This document shows, in pieces, positions 21,781 through 30,744 of a stretch of 64,000 nucleotides of DNA (within the stretch, counting starts at the first letter, position 1; each line of letters opens with the position of its first letter). The stretch covers positions 2,737,127 through 2,801,126 of the forward strand of contig NZ_CP038440.1 of the NCBI RefSeq assembly GCF_004683885.1, given 5' to 3'. A model generated the notes under the pieces. The model did not search any database. It saw nothing but the letters and a program-made list of their open reading frames with translations, and was not told the DNA's origin. Made by a program: the position numbers and the translations under genes. This stretch comes from Brevundimonas sp. MF30-B (GTDB lineage Bacteria > Pseudomonadota > Alphaproteobacteria > Caulobacterales > Caulobacteraceae).

Positions 21781-22290
21781 ATGCGCCATTCGTTTCTATT
21801 CGCCGTCGCCGCCGCATCCGCGGCGACCCTCGCCCTGCCCGCCGCTGCTCAGGTCGCCGGCGGCGTGACCGGCAATGTCGGCGGCCAGATCGGGCTGAGC
21901 CGACCTGATGCGGCGCCCCTGACCGGTCAGGTCGGCCAGACCATCCGCGACGCGGGCGGAATGACTCGCGACATCGTTCAAGACGCCGGCCAGATTCGCC
22001 CGCAAGCCGACGTTCAGACATCAATCGACGCCGAGGCGCGGACGGAGCCTGACGGCGCACAAGCGCGACTGGACGTCTCAACGGGCGCCATGGTGCACGC
22101 TTCGGACGGCGCCATGCTGGGCACCGTCCAGTCCATCACTCGGGACACGGCCGGGCGGGTTCAGAACTTCGTCGTTCGCACCGCCGATGGCGTCGTGCGC
22201 AGTGTGCCGGCCACGGGGGCCCGGATCGAGGGCGACGCGGTCGTCACGGGCTGGTCCCGCGCGCAGTTCGACCAGGCTCCCGCGAACTGA
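21781..22290 (+). CDS. small exported PRC-barrel-like protein
   Basis: A 169-residue protein with signal peptide MRHSFLFAVAAASAATLALPAAAQ. I chose the ATG at 21781 because GGAG at 21771-21774 precedes it at the right distance; the ATG at 21769 overlaps that site. The C-terminal half has GAMVHASDGAMLGTVQSI, then VVRTADGVVRSVPATG and VVTGWSRAQFDQAPA. This pattern repeats that of the neighbour at 21197, so the two arose by duplication. Role unknown; periplasmic. A strong terminator closes it. Confidence 0.7.
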   Translation: MRHSFLFAVAAASAATLALPAAAQVAGGVTGNVGGQIGLSRPDAAPLTGQVGQTIRDAGGMTRDIVQDAGQIRPQADVQTSIDAEARTEPDGAQARLDVSTGAMVHASDGAMLGTVQSITRDTAGRVQNFVVRTADGVVRSVPATGARIEGDAVVTGWSRAQFDQAPAN

Positions 22291-22307
22291 CATCGACGGC
22301 CAAAGAG

Positions 22308-22340
22308 AAAGGGCGGTCCCGCAAGGGACCGCCCTTTTTT
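22308..22340. terminator. bidirectional rho-independent terminator
   Basis: A ten-base-pair GC stem (GGGCGGTCCC, loop GCAA, GGGACCGCCC) extended by AAA/TTT. T6 follows on the plus strand, and TTTCTCTTT follows on the minus strand. It can serve both the plus-strand gene ending at 22290 and the minus-strand GlsB-like gene ending at 22363. Confidence 0.92.
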
Positions 22341-22362
22341 GTCGTCCGGCTGAGAACGCCGA

Positions 22363-22605
22363 TCAGGCGCGACGCTTGATCAGGCCCAGCAGGAACAGCA
22401 GGATGACCGCGCCGATGGTGGCCACGATCGTCGAGCCGATCCAGCCGCCCCAGGTGAAGCCCAGAGAATTGGCGATGAAGCCGCCGATCAGGGCGCCGAT
22501 GACGCCCACGACCAGATTGGTCAGCAGGCCGTGATTGCGGCCCATGATCTGTTCAGCGAGCCAGCCCGCCACGATACCGATAATAATCCAGGCGATAATG
22601 CCCAT
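22363..22605 (-). CDS. GlsB/YeaQ/YmgE family stress-response membrane protein
   Basis: An 80-residue protein with three hydrophobic segments and the Gly-rich family pattern (GIIAWIIIGIVAGWLAEQIM, then GVIGALIGGFIANSLG, then GSTIVATIGAVILLFLLG). These are small inner-membrane proteins often induced by general stress; the molecular function is unclear. GGAAGGGA precedes the ATG by seven bases. It ends at a shared bidirectional terminator and diverges from the XRE regulator gene. Confidence 0.9.
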   Translation of the reverse strand: MGIIAWIIIGIVAGWLAEQIMGRNHGLLTNLVVGVIGALIGGFIANSLGFTWGGWIGSTIVATIGAVILLFLLGLIKRRA

Positions 22606-22755
22606 GTCGAAGTCCCTTCCTTAAGACCCAAGCTCGGCGAAGAAATGCGCCACCGCCGATACGGTTGCGCTTGAACGGCTCGCGGGATGGCGCGGGCCTT
22701 GCGGCGTGCGATCCGCCTCGTTCCATTCCGGGACGAACCGAGGGATCCGCGCCCC

Positions 22756-23136
22756 ATGAGCAGCGATATCGATCTTCATCTCGGCCGCCGGCTGCGTCGC
22801 CGCCGCCGCCTTCTGGGCCTGACCCAGCAGCAGTTGGGCGTGCAGGTCGGGATTCGCTTCCAGCAGATCCAGAAATACGAATGCGGCGCCAACCGCATCT
22901 CGGCCGCGCGCCTGTGGCAGCTGGCCGAAGCGCTGGAGACGCCGATAAACTACTTCTACGAGGGCCTGGCCGAGGCCATGGAGCGCAGGGAGGCCGCCGG
23001 CTCGAACGGCGGCGAGATGTTTTCCCGCAAGGAGACGCTCGATCTGATCCAGGCCTACTATCAGCTCGAGGAAAGCCCCCGGCGCCGTCTGCTGGACCTC
23101 GCCAAGTCGCTGAATGGGCCCGGGGAAGCCGCCTGA
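22756..23136 (+). CDS. XRE family helix-turn-helix transcriptional regulator
   Basis: A 126-residue cytosolic protein. Residues 8-67 form a lambda-repressor-like HTH (LGRRLRRRRRLLGLTQQQLGVQVGIRFQQIQKYE..., with IS.ARLWQLAEAL as the final helix). The tail contains FSRKETLDLIQAYYQLEESPRRRLLDLAKSL, typical of a short alphaproteobacterial family of such regulators. I chose the ATG at 22756 rather than the earlier one at 22687 because the HTH begins there. Target genes unknown; no clear operator was seen. Confidence 0.85.
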   Translation: MSSDIDLHLGRRLRRRRRLLGLTQQQLGVQVGIRFQQIQKYECGANRISAARLWQLAEALETPINYFYEGLAEAMERREAAGSNGGEMFSRKETLDLIQAYYQLEESPRRRLLDLAKSLNGPGEAA

Positions 23137-23227
23137 CGGACGGCGCACGCCGTTCGACGAGATTACGAAGATTTCACACGCTCTGAACGGAAGTCCCGCC
23201 TAGCCTCCCCTTAGGGAGGATTTGCAA

Positions 23228-24484
23228 ATGACTTCACGCTGTCTCGCGGCGTGCGTCGCCGCATCCGCGCTGATCGCCGCGCTTCCGGCCCATTCCGCGG
23301 GCTCGCCGACCGGGTTCCGGTTTGAGGACGTGACCGAAACGCATCTGCCGGACGCGCCGGGCCGCAACACCATGGATGTCGTCGCCATCGATCTCGATGG
23401 AGATGGCCGACCCGATATTGTCACGGCCCAGGAGTTTCTCCTCAACAAGATTCTCATGAACGAGGGCGGCGGCCGGTTTCGCGACGCGTCCCACCTCCTG
23501 GAACCCCTCTCGGCCGAAGAGCTGGAGGCCGGACCGCCTCAGTTGCGCGGTCCCGGGTTCGGTCACGACAGCGAAGACGTCTCCGTCGCCGATTTCGACG
23601 GCGACGGCCTGCTCGACCTGATCATCGTCTCGGAAGACGATGTGAAGTTCGGCCGGCGAGAAGTGCATGAATACTATCGGGGAACGCCGGACGGGTTCAA
23701 ACGCGTGCGCGGCGTCCTGCCCGATACGGAAGCGAACGCCGTGGCGCATGCCGACGTGAATGGCGACGGGTGCCTGGACGTGCTGATCGCCGGCGCGGGT
23801 CAGGATCGTCTTCTGATCGGCGACTGCAGGGGCGGCTTCGTCGACGAGAGCTCGGCGCGTCTGCCGCGAGAGAGCGCCACCGCCCAGGACGCCGAGTTCG
23901 CCGACCTGAACGGCGACGGCCATCTCGATCTGGTGCTGGGACTTGAGGGCGGCCATGCCCTGTGGATCAACGATGGCACGGGCGTTTTCCGCGATGAAAC
24001 GGCTGAACGCCTGCCCGACCCCGGAAATGTCGAGGCGCGCAAGGTCGCGGCGGTCGATATAGACGGGGACGGTCATCTGGATCTGTACTTCAGCCATGTC
24101 GCCTGGCAGGGCCGGCAGGGTCAGGATCGGTTGCTGATCAACGACGGCGCCGGGCGCTTCCGCGACGAGACCGCCGAGCGCATTCCGGCCGAAACTCAGA
24201 CCACGCTGGATGCGCGTTTCGCGGACTTGGACGGAGACGGCCATCTGGACATGGTGCGCGCAAATTTCGGGCCTGTGACGATCTGGCTGAACGACGGCCA
24301 GGGGCGGTTCCGTGACGTGACGGGAGAGGTCCTTGGGGACGCCATCACGGGTCCCAATCTGGCGATCAGCCTGACAGACTTCGACGGCGACGGCCGCGTC
24401 GACCTTTATGTCGGTCAGCTGAAGGGACCTCAGGGCGGTCCGGAAATCCGCGACAGACTGCTTCTCAATCGACCGACGGCCTGA
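23228..24484 (+). CDS. exported FG-GAP/VCBS repeat protein
   Basis: A 418-residue protein with a signal peptide (MTSRCLAACVAASALIAALPAHS). At least seven calcium-binding loops of the form D-x-(D/N)-G-D-G-x-x-D are visible: DLDGDGRPD, DFDGDGLLD, DVNGDGCLD, DLNGDGHLD, DIDGDGHLD, DLDGDGHLD and DFDGDGRVD. Between them come repeats of the type LLINDGxGxFRDET. This is a beta-propeller, usually involved in extracellular binding or adhesion. I chose the ATG at 23228 because AGGGAGG lies at 23213-23219. It appears monocistronic. Confidence 0.85.
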   Translation: MTSRCLAACVAASALIAALPAHSAGSPTGFRFEDVTETHLPDAPGRNTMDVVAIDLDGDGRPDIVTAQEFLLNKILMNEGGGRFRDASHLLEPLSAEELEAGPPQLRGPGFGHDSEDVSVADFDGDGLLDLIIVSEDDVKFGRREVHEYYRGTPDGFKRVRGVLPDTEANAVAHADVNGDGCLDVLIAGAGQDRLLIGDCRGGFVDESSARLPRESATAQDAEFADLNGDGHLDLVLGLEGGHALWINDGTGVFRDETAERLPDPGNVEARKVAAVDIDGDGHLDLYFSHVAWQGRQGQDRLLINDGAGRFRDETAERIPAETQTTLDARFADLDGDGHLDMVRANFGPVTIWLNDGQGRFRDVTGEVLGDAITGPNLAISLTDFDGDGRVDLYVGQLKGPQGGPEIRDRLLLNRPTA

Positions 24485-24549
24485 TCAGAGGCTGCGGACA
24501 GGCCCGGTCGGCAGGTGACGCCACGTCGTCAGCGGGCTAAGCCCCGCGC

Positions 24550-25335
24550 ATGACCGAACTTGAAGCCTTCGCCGTCGAACTCGCCCATGAAGCGGGTCGT
24601 GTCGCCCTGCCCTTCTTCCGCGGCGAGTTCGCCTCCGAGAACAAGGACGTCGACGGTGGTTTCGACCCTGTCACAGAAGCGGACCGCGCCGCCGAGGCGG
24701 CCATCCGCCGCCTGATCTCCGCTCGCTATCCCGACCACGGCGTCGTCGGCGAGGAATATGGCGAGGACCGGCCGGACGCCGAGCACGTCTGGGTGCTGGA
24801 CCCCATCGACGGCACCCGCGCCTTCATCGCCGGCCTGCCGCTGTGGACCACGCTGATCGCGCTCAACCGCGCTGGCCGACCCGAGATCGGGATCATCGCC
24901 CAGCCCTATCTGCAGGAAGTCTTCCTGGGCGGGCCATCCGGCGCGCGGTTGATCCGGCCCGACGGCGAGACGCCGCTGAAGACGCGCAACTGCGCGCGCC
25001 TGACTGAAGCGGTCATCTCCACCACCGATCCCGATATCTTCAACGGCGCCGAACTGGGCGCCTGGCGTCAGGTGCGCGCCGCCGCCCGCCTCGCCCGCCT
25101 GGGCTGCGACGCCTATGCCTACGCCATGGTGGCGGCGGGCCGCATGGACCTGGTGGCCGAGACCAGTCTGAAGCCCTGGGACTGGTCCGCTCTGGTCCCG
25201 GTCGTCGAGGCGGCGGGGGGCAAGGTCACCGACTGGCTGGGCCGTCCGCCCGCCGACGACGGCCGCATCCTGGCTGTCGGCGACGAGCGCCTGATCGACC
25301 AGGCCCTGATCACCCTGAAGCGGGCGGTGGTCTGA
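24550..25335 (+). CDS. hisN: histidinol-phosphatase, inositol-monophosphatase type
   Basis: A 261-residue IMPase-fold phosphatase. Metal-binding motifs are GEEYGED, the signature DPIDGTRAF (about 94-102) and WDWSALVPVVEAAGG near the C-terminus. The length and the ...KDVDGGFDPVTEADRAAE start match the HisN subgroup, which removes phosphate from histidinol phosphate in actinobacteria and alphaproteobacteria. General inositol or 3'-nucleotide phosphatase activity is the alternative. It ends three bases before the convergent rfbA gene, so it is not in that operon. Confidence 0.82.
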   Translation: MTELEAFAVELAHEAGRVALPFFRGEFASENKDVDGGFDPVTEADRAAEAAIRRLISARYPDHGVVGEEYGEDRPDAEHVWVLDPIDGTRAFIAGLPLWTTLIALNRAGRPEIGIIAQPYLQEVFLGGPSGARLIRPDGETPLKTRNCARLTEAVISTTDPDIFNGAELGAWRQVRAAARLARLGCDAYAYAMVAAGRMDLVAETSLKPWDWSALVPVVEAAGGKVTDWLGRPPADDGRILAVGDERLIDQALITLKRAVV

Positions 25336-25338
25336 AGC

Positions 25339-26208
25339 TCAGCGAGTCAGGACGCTCTGGCGCAGGTAGCGGCCGTAATCGGACTTGCCCAGGTCGTCGG
25401 CCAGCCGCTCCAGCTGGGCGGCGTCGATGAAGCCCTGGTCGTAGGCGATCTCTTCCGGGCAGGCGATCTTGAAGCCCTGGCGCTTTTCCAGCGTCCGCAC
25501 GAATTCTGCAGCTTCGATCAGGCTGTCGGGCGTGCCGGTGTCCAGCCAGGCGAAGCCGCGGCCCATGACCTCGACCGACAGCTGACCGCGCTCGAGATAC
25601 AGACGGTTCACGTCGGTGATCTCGAGCTCGCCGCGCGCCGAGGGCTTCAGTTTGGCGGCCATGTCGACCACCTGGCCGTCGTAGAAATACAGCCCCGTCA
25701 CCGCCCAGTTCGAGCGCGGCCGGGTCGGCTTCTCCTCGATCGTCAGGGCGCGCATGGACGGATCGAACTCGACCACGCCATACCGCTCGGGATCATGGAC
25801 ATGATAGGCGAAGACGGTCGCGCCTTCTGTCCGCGCCGTGGCGCTGGACAGCAGCTCGGTCAGGCCGTGGCCGTGATAGATGTTGTCGCCCAGGATCAGG
25901 GCCGACGGCTGATCGCCAACAAAGTCCGCGCCAATGATGTAGGCCTGCGCCAGGCCGTCAGGGCTGGGTTGGACCGCATACTGGATGTCCATGCCCCACT
26001 TCGACCCATCGCCCAGCAGCGCCTGAAAGTTCGGCGTGTCGCGCGGCGTGGAGATGATCAGCACCTCGCGGATGCCGGCCAGCATCAAGGTCGACAGCGG
26101 ATAATAGATCATCGGCTTGTCGTAGACCGGCATCATCTGCTTGGACGTCGCCAGGGTCATGGGGTGCAGCCGGGTGCCCGAGCCGCCGGCCAGGATGATG
26201 CCCTTCAT
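25339..26208 (-). CDS. rfbA: glucose-1-phosphate thymidylyltransferase
   Basis: A 289-residue nucleotidyltransferase that makes dTDP-glucose, the first step of dTDP-L-rhamnose synthesis. The N-terminus [18 protein letters not shown] and [17 protein letters not shown] are diagnostic. Further motifs are [32 protein letters not shown] and [16 protein letters not shown]. It is the last gene of the minus-strand rfb unit, and its ATG overlaps the rfbD stop (ATGA). Confidence 0.96.
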   Translation of the reverse strand: MKGIILAGGSGTRLHPMTLATSKQMMPVYDKPMIYYPLSTLMLAGIREVLIISTPRDTPNFQALLGDGSKWGMDIQYAVQPSPDGLAQAYIIGADFVGDQPSALILGDNIYHGHGLTELLSSATARTEGATVFAYHVHDPERYGVVEFDPSMRALTIEEKPTRPRSNWAVTGLYFYDGQVVDMAAKLKPSARGELEITDVNRLYLERGQLSVEVMGRGFAWLDTGTPDSLIEAAEFVRTLEKRQGFKIACPEEIAYDQGFIDAAQLERLADDLGKSDYGRYLRQSVLTR

Positions 26209-27104
26209 CGCGCGATTTCCTTGTTCAGTTCGGCGACGATCTCGGCCACGGCCGTACGCCAGTCCCGAGGCTCAATGCCGAAGTCGCGCGACAGTTTCGT
26301 GGTTTCCAGCCGGGAGTTGGCAGGCCGCTTCGCCGGCGTAGGGTATTGGTCCGTCGTGATGGGGTCGACCTCGGCCGAGGGACCGCCGGCCGCCTTTGAC
26401 AAGGCGAAGACCTCGGTCGCCAGCCCGGCCCAGCTGGTCTCGCCAGCGTTGACGAAGTGATAGAGGCCGGTCGGCGCATCGGGATCGTCCATCAGCCTCA
26501 GGGTGATGGTGGCCAGGGCCTGGGCAATGTCGCGCGCGGAGGTGGGGCAGCCGATCTGGTCTCCGACCACGCCCAGCCGGTCGCGGCTGTCGGCCAGGCG
26601 CAGCATGGTCTTGAGGAAATTGGCGCGATGCACGCTCAGCACCCAGGCGGTGCGCAGCACGACCGAGCGCGGATTGCCCGACCGCACGGCCAGTTCGCCC
26701 GCCAGCTTGGAGGCGCCATAGACGCCCAGCGGCCCCACGGGATCGCTCTCGACATAGGGCCGGTCGGCTGAGCCGTCGAAGACATAGTCGGTCGACACCT
26801 GCACCAGGGGCACGCCCGCCTGGCGCGTGACCTCGGCCAGGACGGCCGGGCCTTGGGCGTTGGCCAGGAAGGCGTCCGCCACCGCATCCTCGGCCTTGTC
26901 GACCGCGGTCCAGGCGGCCGAGTTGATCACGGCCGCGTAAGCGCGCGCGGCGAAGGCGGCGCGCACCGAGGCGGGATCGGCCAGATCCAGTTCCTCACGG
27001 CCCGGCGCATGGACGACGACGCCGTCCGGCCAGGCGTGCGCTTGCAGCTCCAGCCCGACCTGGCCGGCGCCGCCGGTGATCAGGATATGACGCGGCTCAG
27101 CCAT
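26205..27104 (-). CDS. rfbD: dTDP-4-dehydrorhamnose reductase
   Basis: A 299-residue extended SDR that reduces dTDP-4-keto-L-rhamnose with NAD(P)H, the last step to dTDP-L-rhamnose. The Rossmann motif is [10 protein letters not shown], then [20 protein letters not shown] and VSTDYVFDG. The catalytic YxxxK lies in [10 protein letters not shown]. It overlaps rfbA by four bases and rfbB by eight, so the operon is translationally linked. Confidence 0.95.
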   Translation of the reverse strand: MAEPRHILITGGAGQVGLELQAHAWPDGVVVHAPGREELDLADPASVRAAFAARAYAAVINSAAWTAVDKAEDAVADAFLANAQGPAVLAEVTRQAGVPLVQVSTDYVFDGSADRPYVESDPVGPLGVYGASKLAGELAVRSGNPRSVVLRTAWVLSVHRANFLKTMLRLADSRDRLGVVGDQIGCPTSARDIAQALATITLRLMDDPDAPTGLYHFVNAGETSWAGLATEVFALSKAAGGPSAEVDPITTDQYPTPAKRPANSRLETTKLSRDFGIEPRDWRTAVAEIVAELNKEIAR

Positions 27105-28152
27105 TCACGCCCAGCCGCTCGGTGGCGTAGCGGGCCTTGAGGATGTCGCCCCACCAGTCGCGATTCTCCAGATACCATCGCACCGTCCGGGCGATGCCTT
27201 CCTCGAAGGTCACCGACGGCGTCCAGCCCAGTTCGTCTCGGATCTTGGAGGCGTCGATGGCGTAGCGCTGATCGTGGCCCGGCCGGTCGGTCACATAGGT
27301 GATCTGTTCGGCGTAGGGCCTGCCGTCGGCGCGCGGCTGGACCTCGTCCAGGATGGCGCAGATGGCCTGCACCACCTCGATGTTCTTGCGCTCGGCGTTG
27401 CCGCCGACATTGTAGGTTTCGCCCGGCGCGCCCTTTTCGAACACGGCCTGAAGCGCGCGGGCGTGGTCGTCCACGAACAGCCAGTCGCGCACATTGGACC
27501 CATCGCCATAGACCGGCAGAGGCTCGCCGTTCAGCGCGCGGATGATGATCAGCGGGATCAGCTTTTCGGGGAAGTGATAGGGCCCGTAGTTGTTGGAGCA
27601 ATTGGTCACCAGAACCGGCAGCCCATAGGTGTGGCCCCAGGCGCGCACCAGATGGTCGGACCCGGCCTTTGACGCCGAATAGGGCGAGCGCGGATCATAG
27701 GGCGTGGTCTCGGTGAAGAAGCCCTCGTCGCCCAGCGAGCCGAAGACCTCGTCGGTCGAGATATGGTGGAAGCGGAAGGCCGCCTTGTCGGTGTCCGACA
27801 GGCCGCGCCAGTAGCCCAGCGCCTGGTTCAGCATGACGAAGGTCCCGACCAGATTGGTCTGGACGAAGGCCCCTGGTCCGTCGATCGAGCGGTCCACATG
27901 GCTCTCGGCCGCCAGGTGGGCGACCACCTGCGGCTGAAACTCGGCCAGGGCCTGAGCCACCGCCTCGGCGTCGCAGATGTCGGCCTGGACGAAGCGATAG
28001 CGGTCGCTGTCCGCCACGGGCGCCAGCGAGGACAGCACGCCGGCGTAGGTCAGCTTGTCGAACACCAGGACCTCATGGTCGGTGTGTTCGATCAGGCGGC
28101 GCACCAGGGCCGAACCGATGAAGCCGGCGCCGCCGGTGACGAGGATTTTCAA
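27097..28152 (-). CDS. rfbB: dTDP-glucose 4,6-dehydratase
   Basis: A 351-residue SDR enzyme that converts dTDP-glucose to dTDP-4-keto-6-deoxyglucose. The NAD-binding motif is [22 protein letters not shown] carries the catalytic Asp/Glu region, and [15 protein letters not shown] holds the Yxxx[10 protein letters not shown] and KIRDELGW complete the family pattern. It follows rfbC after 23 bases and overlaps rfbD by eight. Confidence 0.96.
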   Translation of the reverse strand: MKILVTGGAGFIGSALVRRLIEHTDHEVLVFDKLTYAGVLSSLAPVADSDRYRFVQADICDAEAVAQALAEFQPQVVAHLAAESHVDRSIDGPGAFVQTNLVGTFVMLNQALGYWRGLSDTDKAAFRFHHISTDEVFGSLGDEGFFTETTPYDPRSPYSASKAGSDHLVRAWGHTYGLPVLVTNCSNNYGPYHFPEKLIPLIIIRALNGEPLPVYGDGSNVRDWLFVDDHARALQAVFEKGAPGETYNVGGNAERKNIEVVQAICAILDEVQPRADGRPYAEQITYVTDRPGHDQRYAIDASKIRDELGWTPSVTFEEGIARTVRWYLENRDWWGDILKARYATERLGVNG

Positions 28153-28175
28153 GTTGGAAGCTCTCTACTGATGGC

Positions 28176-28742
28176 TCAGAGCGCGCTCAGGGGCTCGAGC
28201 GGCCGCCCGTCATAGTCGAAAGGACTGTCGAAGTCCGCAAGCGTGGGCAGGACCTTGTCCTTGTCCGACAGCACCGGCCCCGTCTCCGGCAACGGCCAAT
28301 CGATGCCGATGGTTTCATCGTTCCACACGATGCCCCCGTCGCAGTCGGGCGCATAGACGTCGGTGACCTTGTAGGCGACCTCGGTGTTCGGCTGCAGGGT
28401 GACGAAGGCGTGGGCGAAGCCGATCGGCACCCACAGCTGACGCCCGTTCTCGGCGCTCAGCTCCGCCTCGACGAACCGGCCATAGGTCGGCGAGCCGCGC
28501 CGCACGTCCACCGCATAGTCGATGATGGCCCCGCGCACGCAGCGCACCAGCTTGCCCTGCCCGTGCGGCGGCCGCTGGAAGTGCAGGCCGCGAATGGTGC
28601 CGACCTGGGCGGACATGGAGTGGTTGTCCTGCACGAACCGCCCCTCCACCCCCTGCGCAGCCCACTTCGCCTCGGCCCAGGTCTCGACGAACCAGCCCCG
28701 GTCGTCGCCGAACCGGCGCGTTTCGATCAGTTTGACGGGCAT
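28176..28742 (-). CDS. rfbC: dTDP-4-dehydrorhamnose 3,5-epimerase
   Basis: A 188-residue cupin-fold epimerase. Expected segments are RRFGDDRGWFVETW, the QDNHSMS loop, GLHFQRPPHGQGKLVR (with the catalytic His) and GFAHAFVTLQPN. I chose the ATG at 28742 over that at 28748 because AAGGA sits five bases upstream of it. It is the first gene of rfbC-rfbB-rfbD-rfbA. The divergent control region (28743-28861) also carries the promoter of the dioxygenase gene. Confidence 0.95.
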   Translation of the reverse strand: MPVKLIETRRFGDDRGWFVETWAEAKWAAQGVEGRFVQDNHSMSAQVGTIRGLHFQRPPHGQGKLVRCVRGAIIDYAVDVRRGSPTYGRFVEAELSAENGRQLWVPIGFAHAFVTLQPNTEVAYKVTDVYAPDCDGGIVWNDETIGIDWPLPETGPVLSDKDKVLPTLADFDSPFDYDGRPLEPLSAL

Positions 28743-28811
28743 GGGCATCCTTAATACGGCCGTAAAATCAGAGGTAGTCGCTTGCCGCTAGTCTTAGCAA
28801 GTCCGTACGGA

Positions 28812-28840
28812 TTGACCGTCTCCGACCTGGTTTCTACATC
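28812..28840 (+). promoter_or_regulatory. predicted housekeeping promoter of the PhyH-like gene
   Basis: TTGACCG at 28812-28818, 14 bases, then TCTACATC at 28833-28840. This fits the Caulobacter sigma-73 pattern TTGACGS-N10-14-GCTANAWC with one mismatch in each half. The predicted transcript begins about 15 bases before the ATG at 28862. Confidence 0.65.
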
Positions 28841-28861
28841 ATGAGTTCAAAGGAGATGATG

Positions 28862-29761
28862 ATGGCTTTCGACGCTCAAGAGGCGCTAGACGCGCTCAAC
28901 ACCGACGGCTTTGTCGTAGTAGACAGTGACATGGCCGTTCTGGCCGACGCAGCCGTGGCTGAATTTCGAGCTATCGAGGCCGAGCATCCGGATCTTTTCA
29001 AACGCGAACCGGACGGCCGCTACCCCCGCCTGATCAACTTCCACCTGGCCAGCCCGGCACTGCGTCGGATATTCACCGACAACGAACGCGCGCTCGCGGT
29101 GCAGGACGCCTTTTTCGGCGAGCCGTCATCACTTTACACCACGTTGTTTTACGAAAAGGGCTCCGCTCAGGATCTTCATCGCGACACACCCTATTTCACC
29201 ACCAGGCCGGAGCACCGCTACCTCGGCGTCTGGACGGCTCTTGAAGACGTGGACGAAGAGAATGGTCCCCTGATGGTAATGCGCGGGGGCCATTTGATGC
29301 CCGAAGAGCATCGCGAAGCGATCGCAGCGGAGGTCTTTCCCGACGGCGACATTCCTCACAGCTCGGACGAGCTCTGGGTCCGATACCAAGACAAGGTCGC
29401 GGCCTCGGGGCGCGAGCGCGGCCTGAAGATCGAAACCGTGCCCGTCAAAAAGGGCGACACCATCATCTGGCATCCCCAACTGCCCCACGGCGGCTCGGTC
29501 ATTCGGGATCCGCAGCGCACTCGTCTGAGCCTAGTTCAGCACGTTACGCCGCTGAACGCCCAAGTCTACGGTCTGGACGCCTTTTTCAACCCAAATAAGA
29601 CGCTGCCGAGCGAAGCGGGCTGGTCTTATGAAACCAGCAATGGACGGAGCTACATCGATCACGGCGTCGTCGGCATCGGTCACATGACGAACGTGCCCAG
29701 GATCACCTTTCCGCAGGGAATGGTGCCCCAGTCAGAGGTCAGGCCGGCCTTGTCGCACTAA
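28862..29761 (+). CDS. phytanoyl-CoA dioxygenase (PhyH) family oxygenase
   Basis: A 299-residue Fe(II)/2-oxoglutarate-dependent oxygenase. The metal triad is visible: His106 and Asp108 in LHRDTPYF and His209 in LPHGGSV. Arg in RTRLS would bind 2-oxoglutarate. I chose the third of three tandem ATGs (28862) because AAAGGAG at 28849-28855 is correctly spaced to it. The substrate is unknown; next to rhamnose and glycan genes it may hydroxylate a sugar or lipid-linked intermediate (inference). It has its own promoter, and its codon use is less GC-biased than the housekeeping genes. It overlaps the convergent methyltransferase gene by 23 bases. Confidence 0.85.
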   Translation: MAFDAQEALDALNTDGFVVVDSDMAVLADAAVAEFRAIEAEHPDLFKREPDGRYPRLINFHLASPALRRIFTDNERALAVQDAFFGEPSSLYTTLFYEKGSAQDLHRDTPYFTTRPEHRYLGVWTALEDVDEENGPLMVMRGGHLMPEEHREAIAAEVFPDGDIPHSSDELWVRYQDKVAASGRERGLKIETVPVKKGDTIIWHPQLPHGGSVIRDPQRTRLSLVQHVTPLNAQVYGLDAFFNPNKTLPSEAGWSYETSNGRSYIDHGVVGIGHMTNVPRITFPQGMVPQSEVRPALSH

Positions 29762-30608
29762 TGTAGATCGGCAACATATTGCCTTCGGGCACCGGGCATC
29801 CATTGGAAACCAGACCTAGGTCGGGGGCGTAGACCATCGTCGCGGCAACCTCTTCGAAGCCTTCTTCGCGAATGGCCGCCAGCAGATCCCAGCCGAAGTT
29901 GTAAAACGCCAGGATGCCCTCGGGCGACAGGGGATCGCCATGCCGCTCCTCGGTCATCAGATGCTCGATTTGGCCATCTTCGGCAATACGGGCGCGAACC
30001 CAGCCCTGGTCCAGGACATCGAAGAAGGGCGCCGTGAAGAGGGTCGCGCCGCCCGGCCGCAGAATCCGACGCGTTTCCCTAAGGGCCGCCCGGAAATCGG
30101 GTATGTGCTCCAGCACATCCTGGTGGAGCACCAGGTCGGCGGACGCGTCATCAAAGCTCGTACAGGTCAGATCCTCGTTGCGCACAACCAAACCGCTGGG
30201 TTCCAGCGTGACTTCCCGCCCCCTGGAACAGTCGTCAGCGAGATACTCGCAGAACGTAGTCGTTTCGGAACGCACGCGCCGCGCCCAATCGGCCCAACCG
30301 CTCATCGCGCCGAAGAAGTAGGTCCTGCTGGACGTCAGGAGGCGATCCCGACTGGCAAGCACCATCAACCTGTCGCGGTTCTTTGCGCCGCAGGGGCAGA
30401 CCAAGCCCTCCCGAAGGTTTGGATAGCCCGGACCGAAATCAGGCCCGCCGTCAACCATCGCGATCTGCGGCCGATCGCAGATATTGCAATAGATCGGCGC
30501 GCGATTGCCGGCGCGGATGTCCGCTTCGGTTTGCGCAATCCACTGGCGGCGGTCCGCAATCTCGGTTCGAAAGGCCGCGCCGGACGCGCCGCTGGACAAA
30601 AGGATCAT
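29739..30608 (-). CDS. class I SAM-dependent methyltransferase with N-terminal Cys motifs
   Basis: A 289-residue protein from the ATG at 30608. Two Cys motifs (CNIC near residue 41 and CPCG near residue 72) suggest a small zinc ribbon before the catalytic domain. The methyltransferase part shows LVVRNEDLTC, then DLVLHQDVLEHIPDF and ETRRILRPGGATLFTAPF, the usual motifs of the UbiE/class I fold. A longer frame to 30668 exists but has no supporting ribosome site. The neighbours suggest it O- or N-methylates a glycan (inference). It diverges from the TPR protein gene at about 30745. Confidence 0.82.
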   Translation of the reverse strand: MILLSSGASGAAFRTEIADRRQWIAQTEADIRAGNRAPIYCNICDRPQIAMVDGGPDFGPGYPNLREGLVCPCGAKNRDRLMVLASRDRLLTSSRTYFFGAMSGWADWARRVRSETTTFCEYLADDCSRGREVTLEPSGLVVRNEDLTCTSFDDASADLVLHQDVLEHIPDFRAALRETRRILRPGGATLFTAPFFDVLDQGWVRARIAEDGQIEHLMTEERHGDPLSPEGILAFYNFGWDLLAAIREEGFEEVAATMVYAPDLGLVSNGCPVPEGNMLPIYISATRPA

Positions 30609-30744
30609 CGTTTCAGAACACCAACAAGCTGACCGTCCCGGTCTACAGACGCGACGCCGCGACGTCACTAGGCCGGGCGCTTGCCGCGATGGCGATGGTT
30701 CTCTAGATGAACCTCACACCTCGACTTCGACGGCAGGCGGGCTA

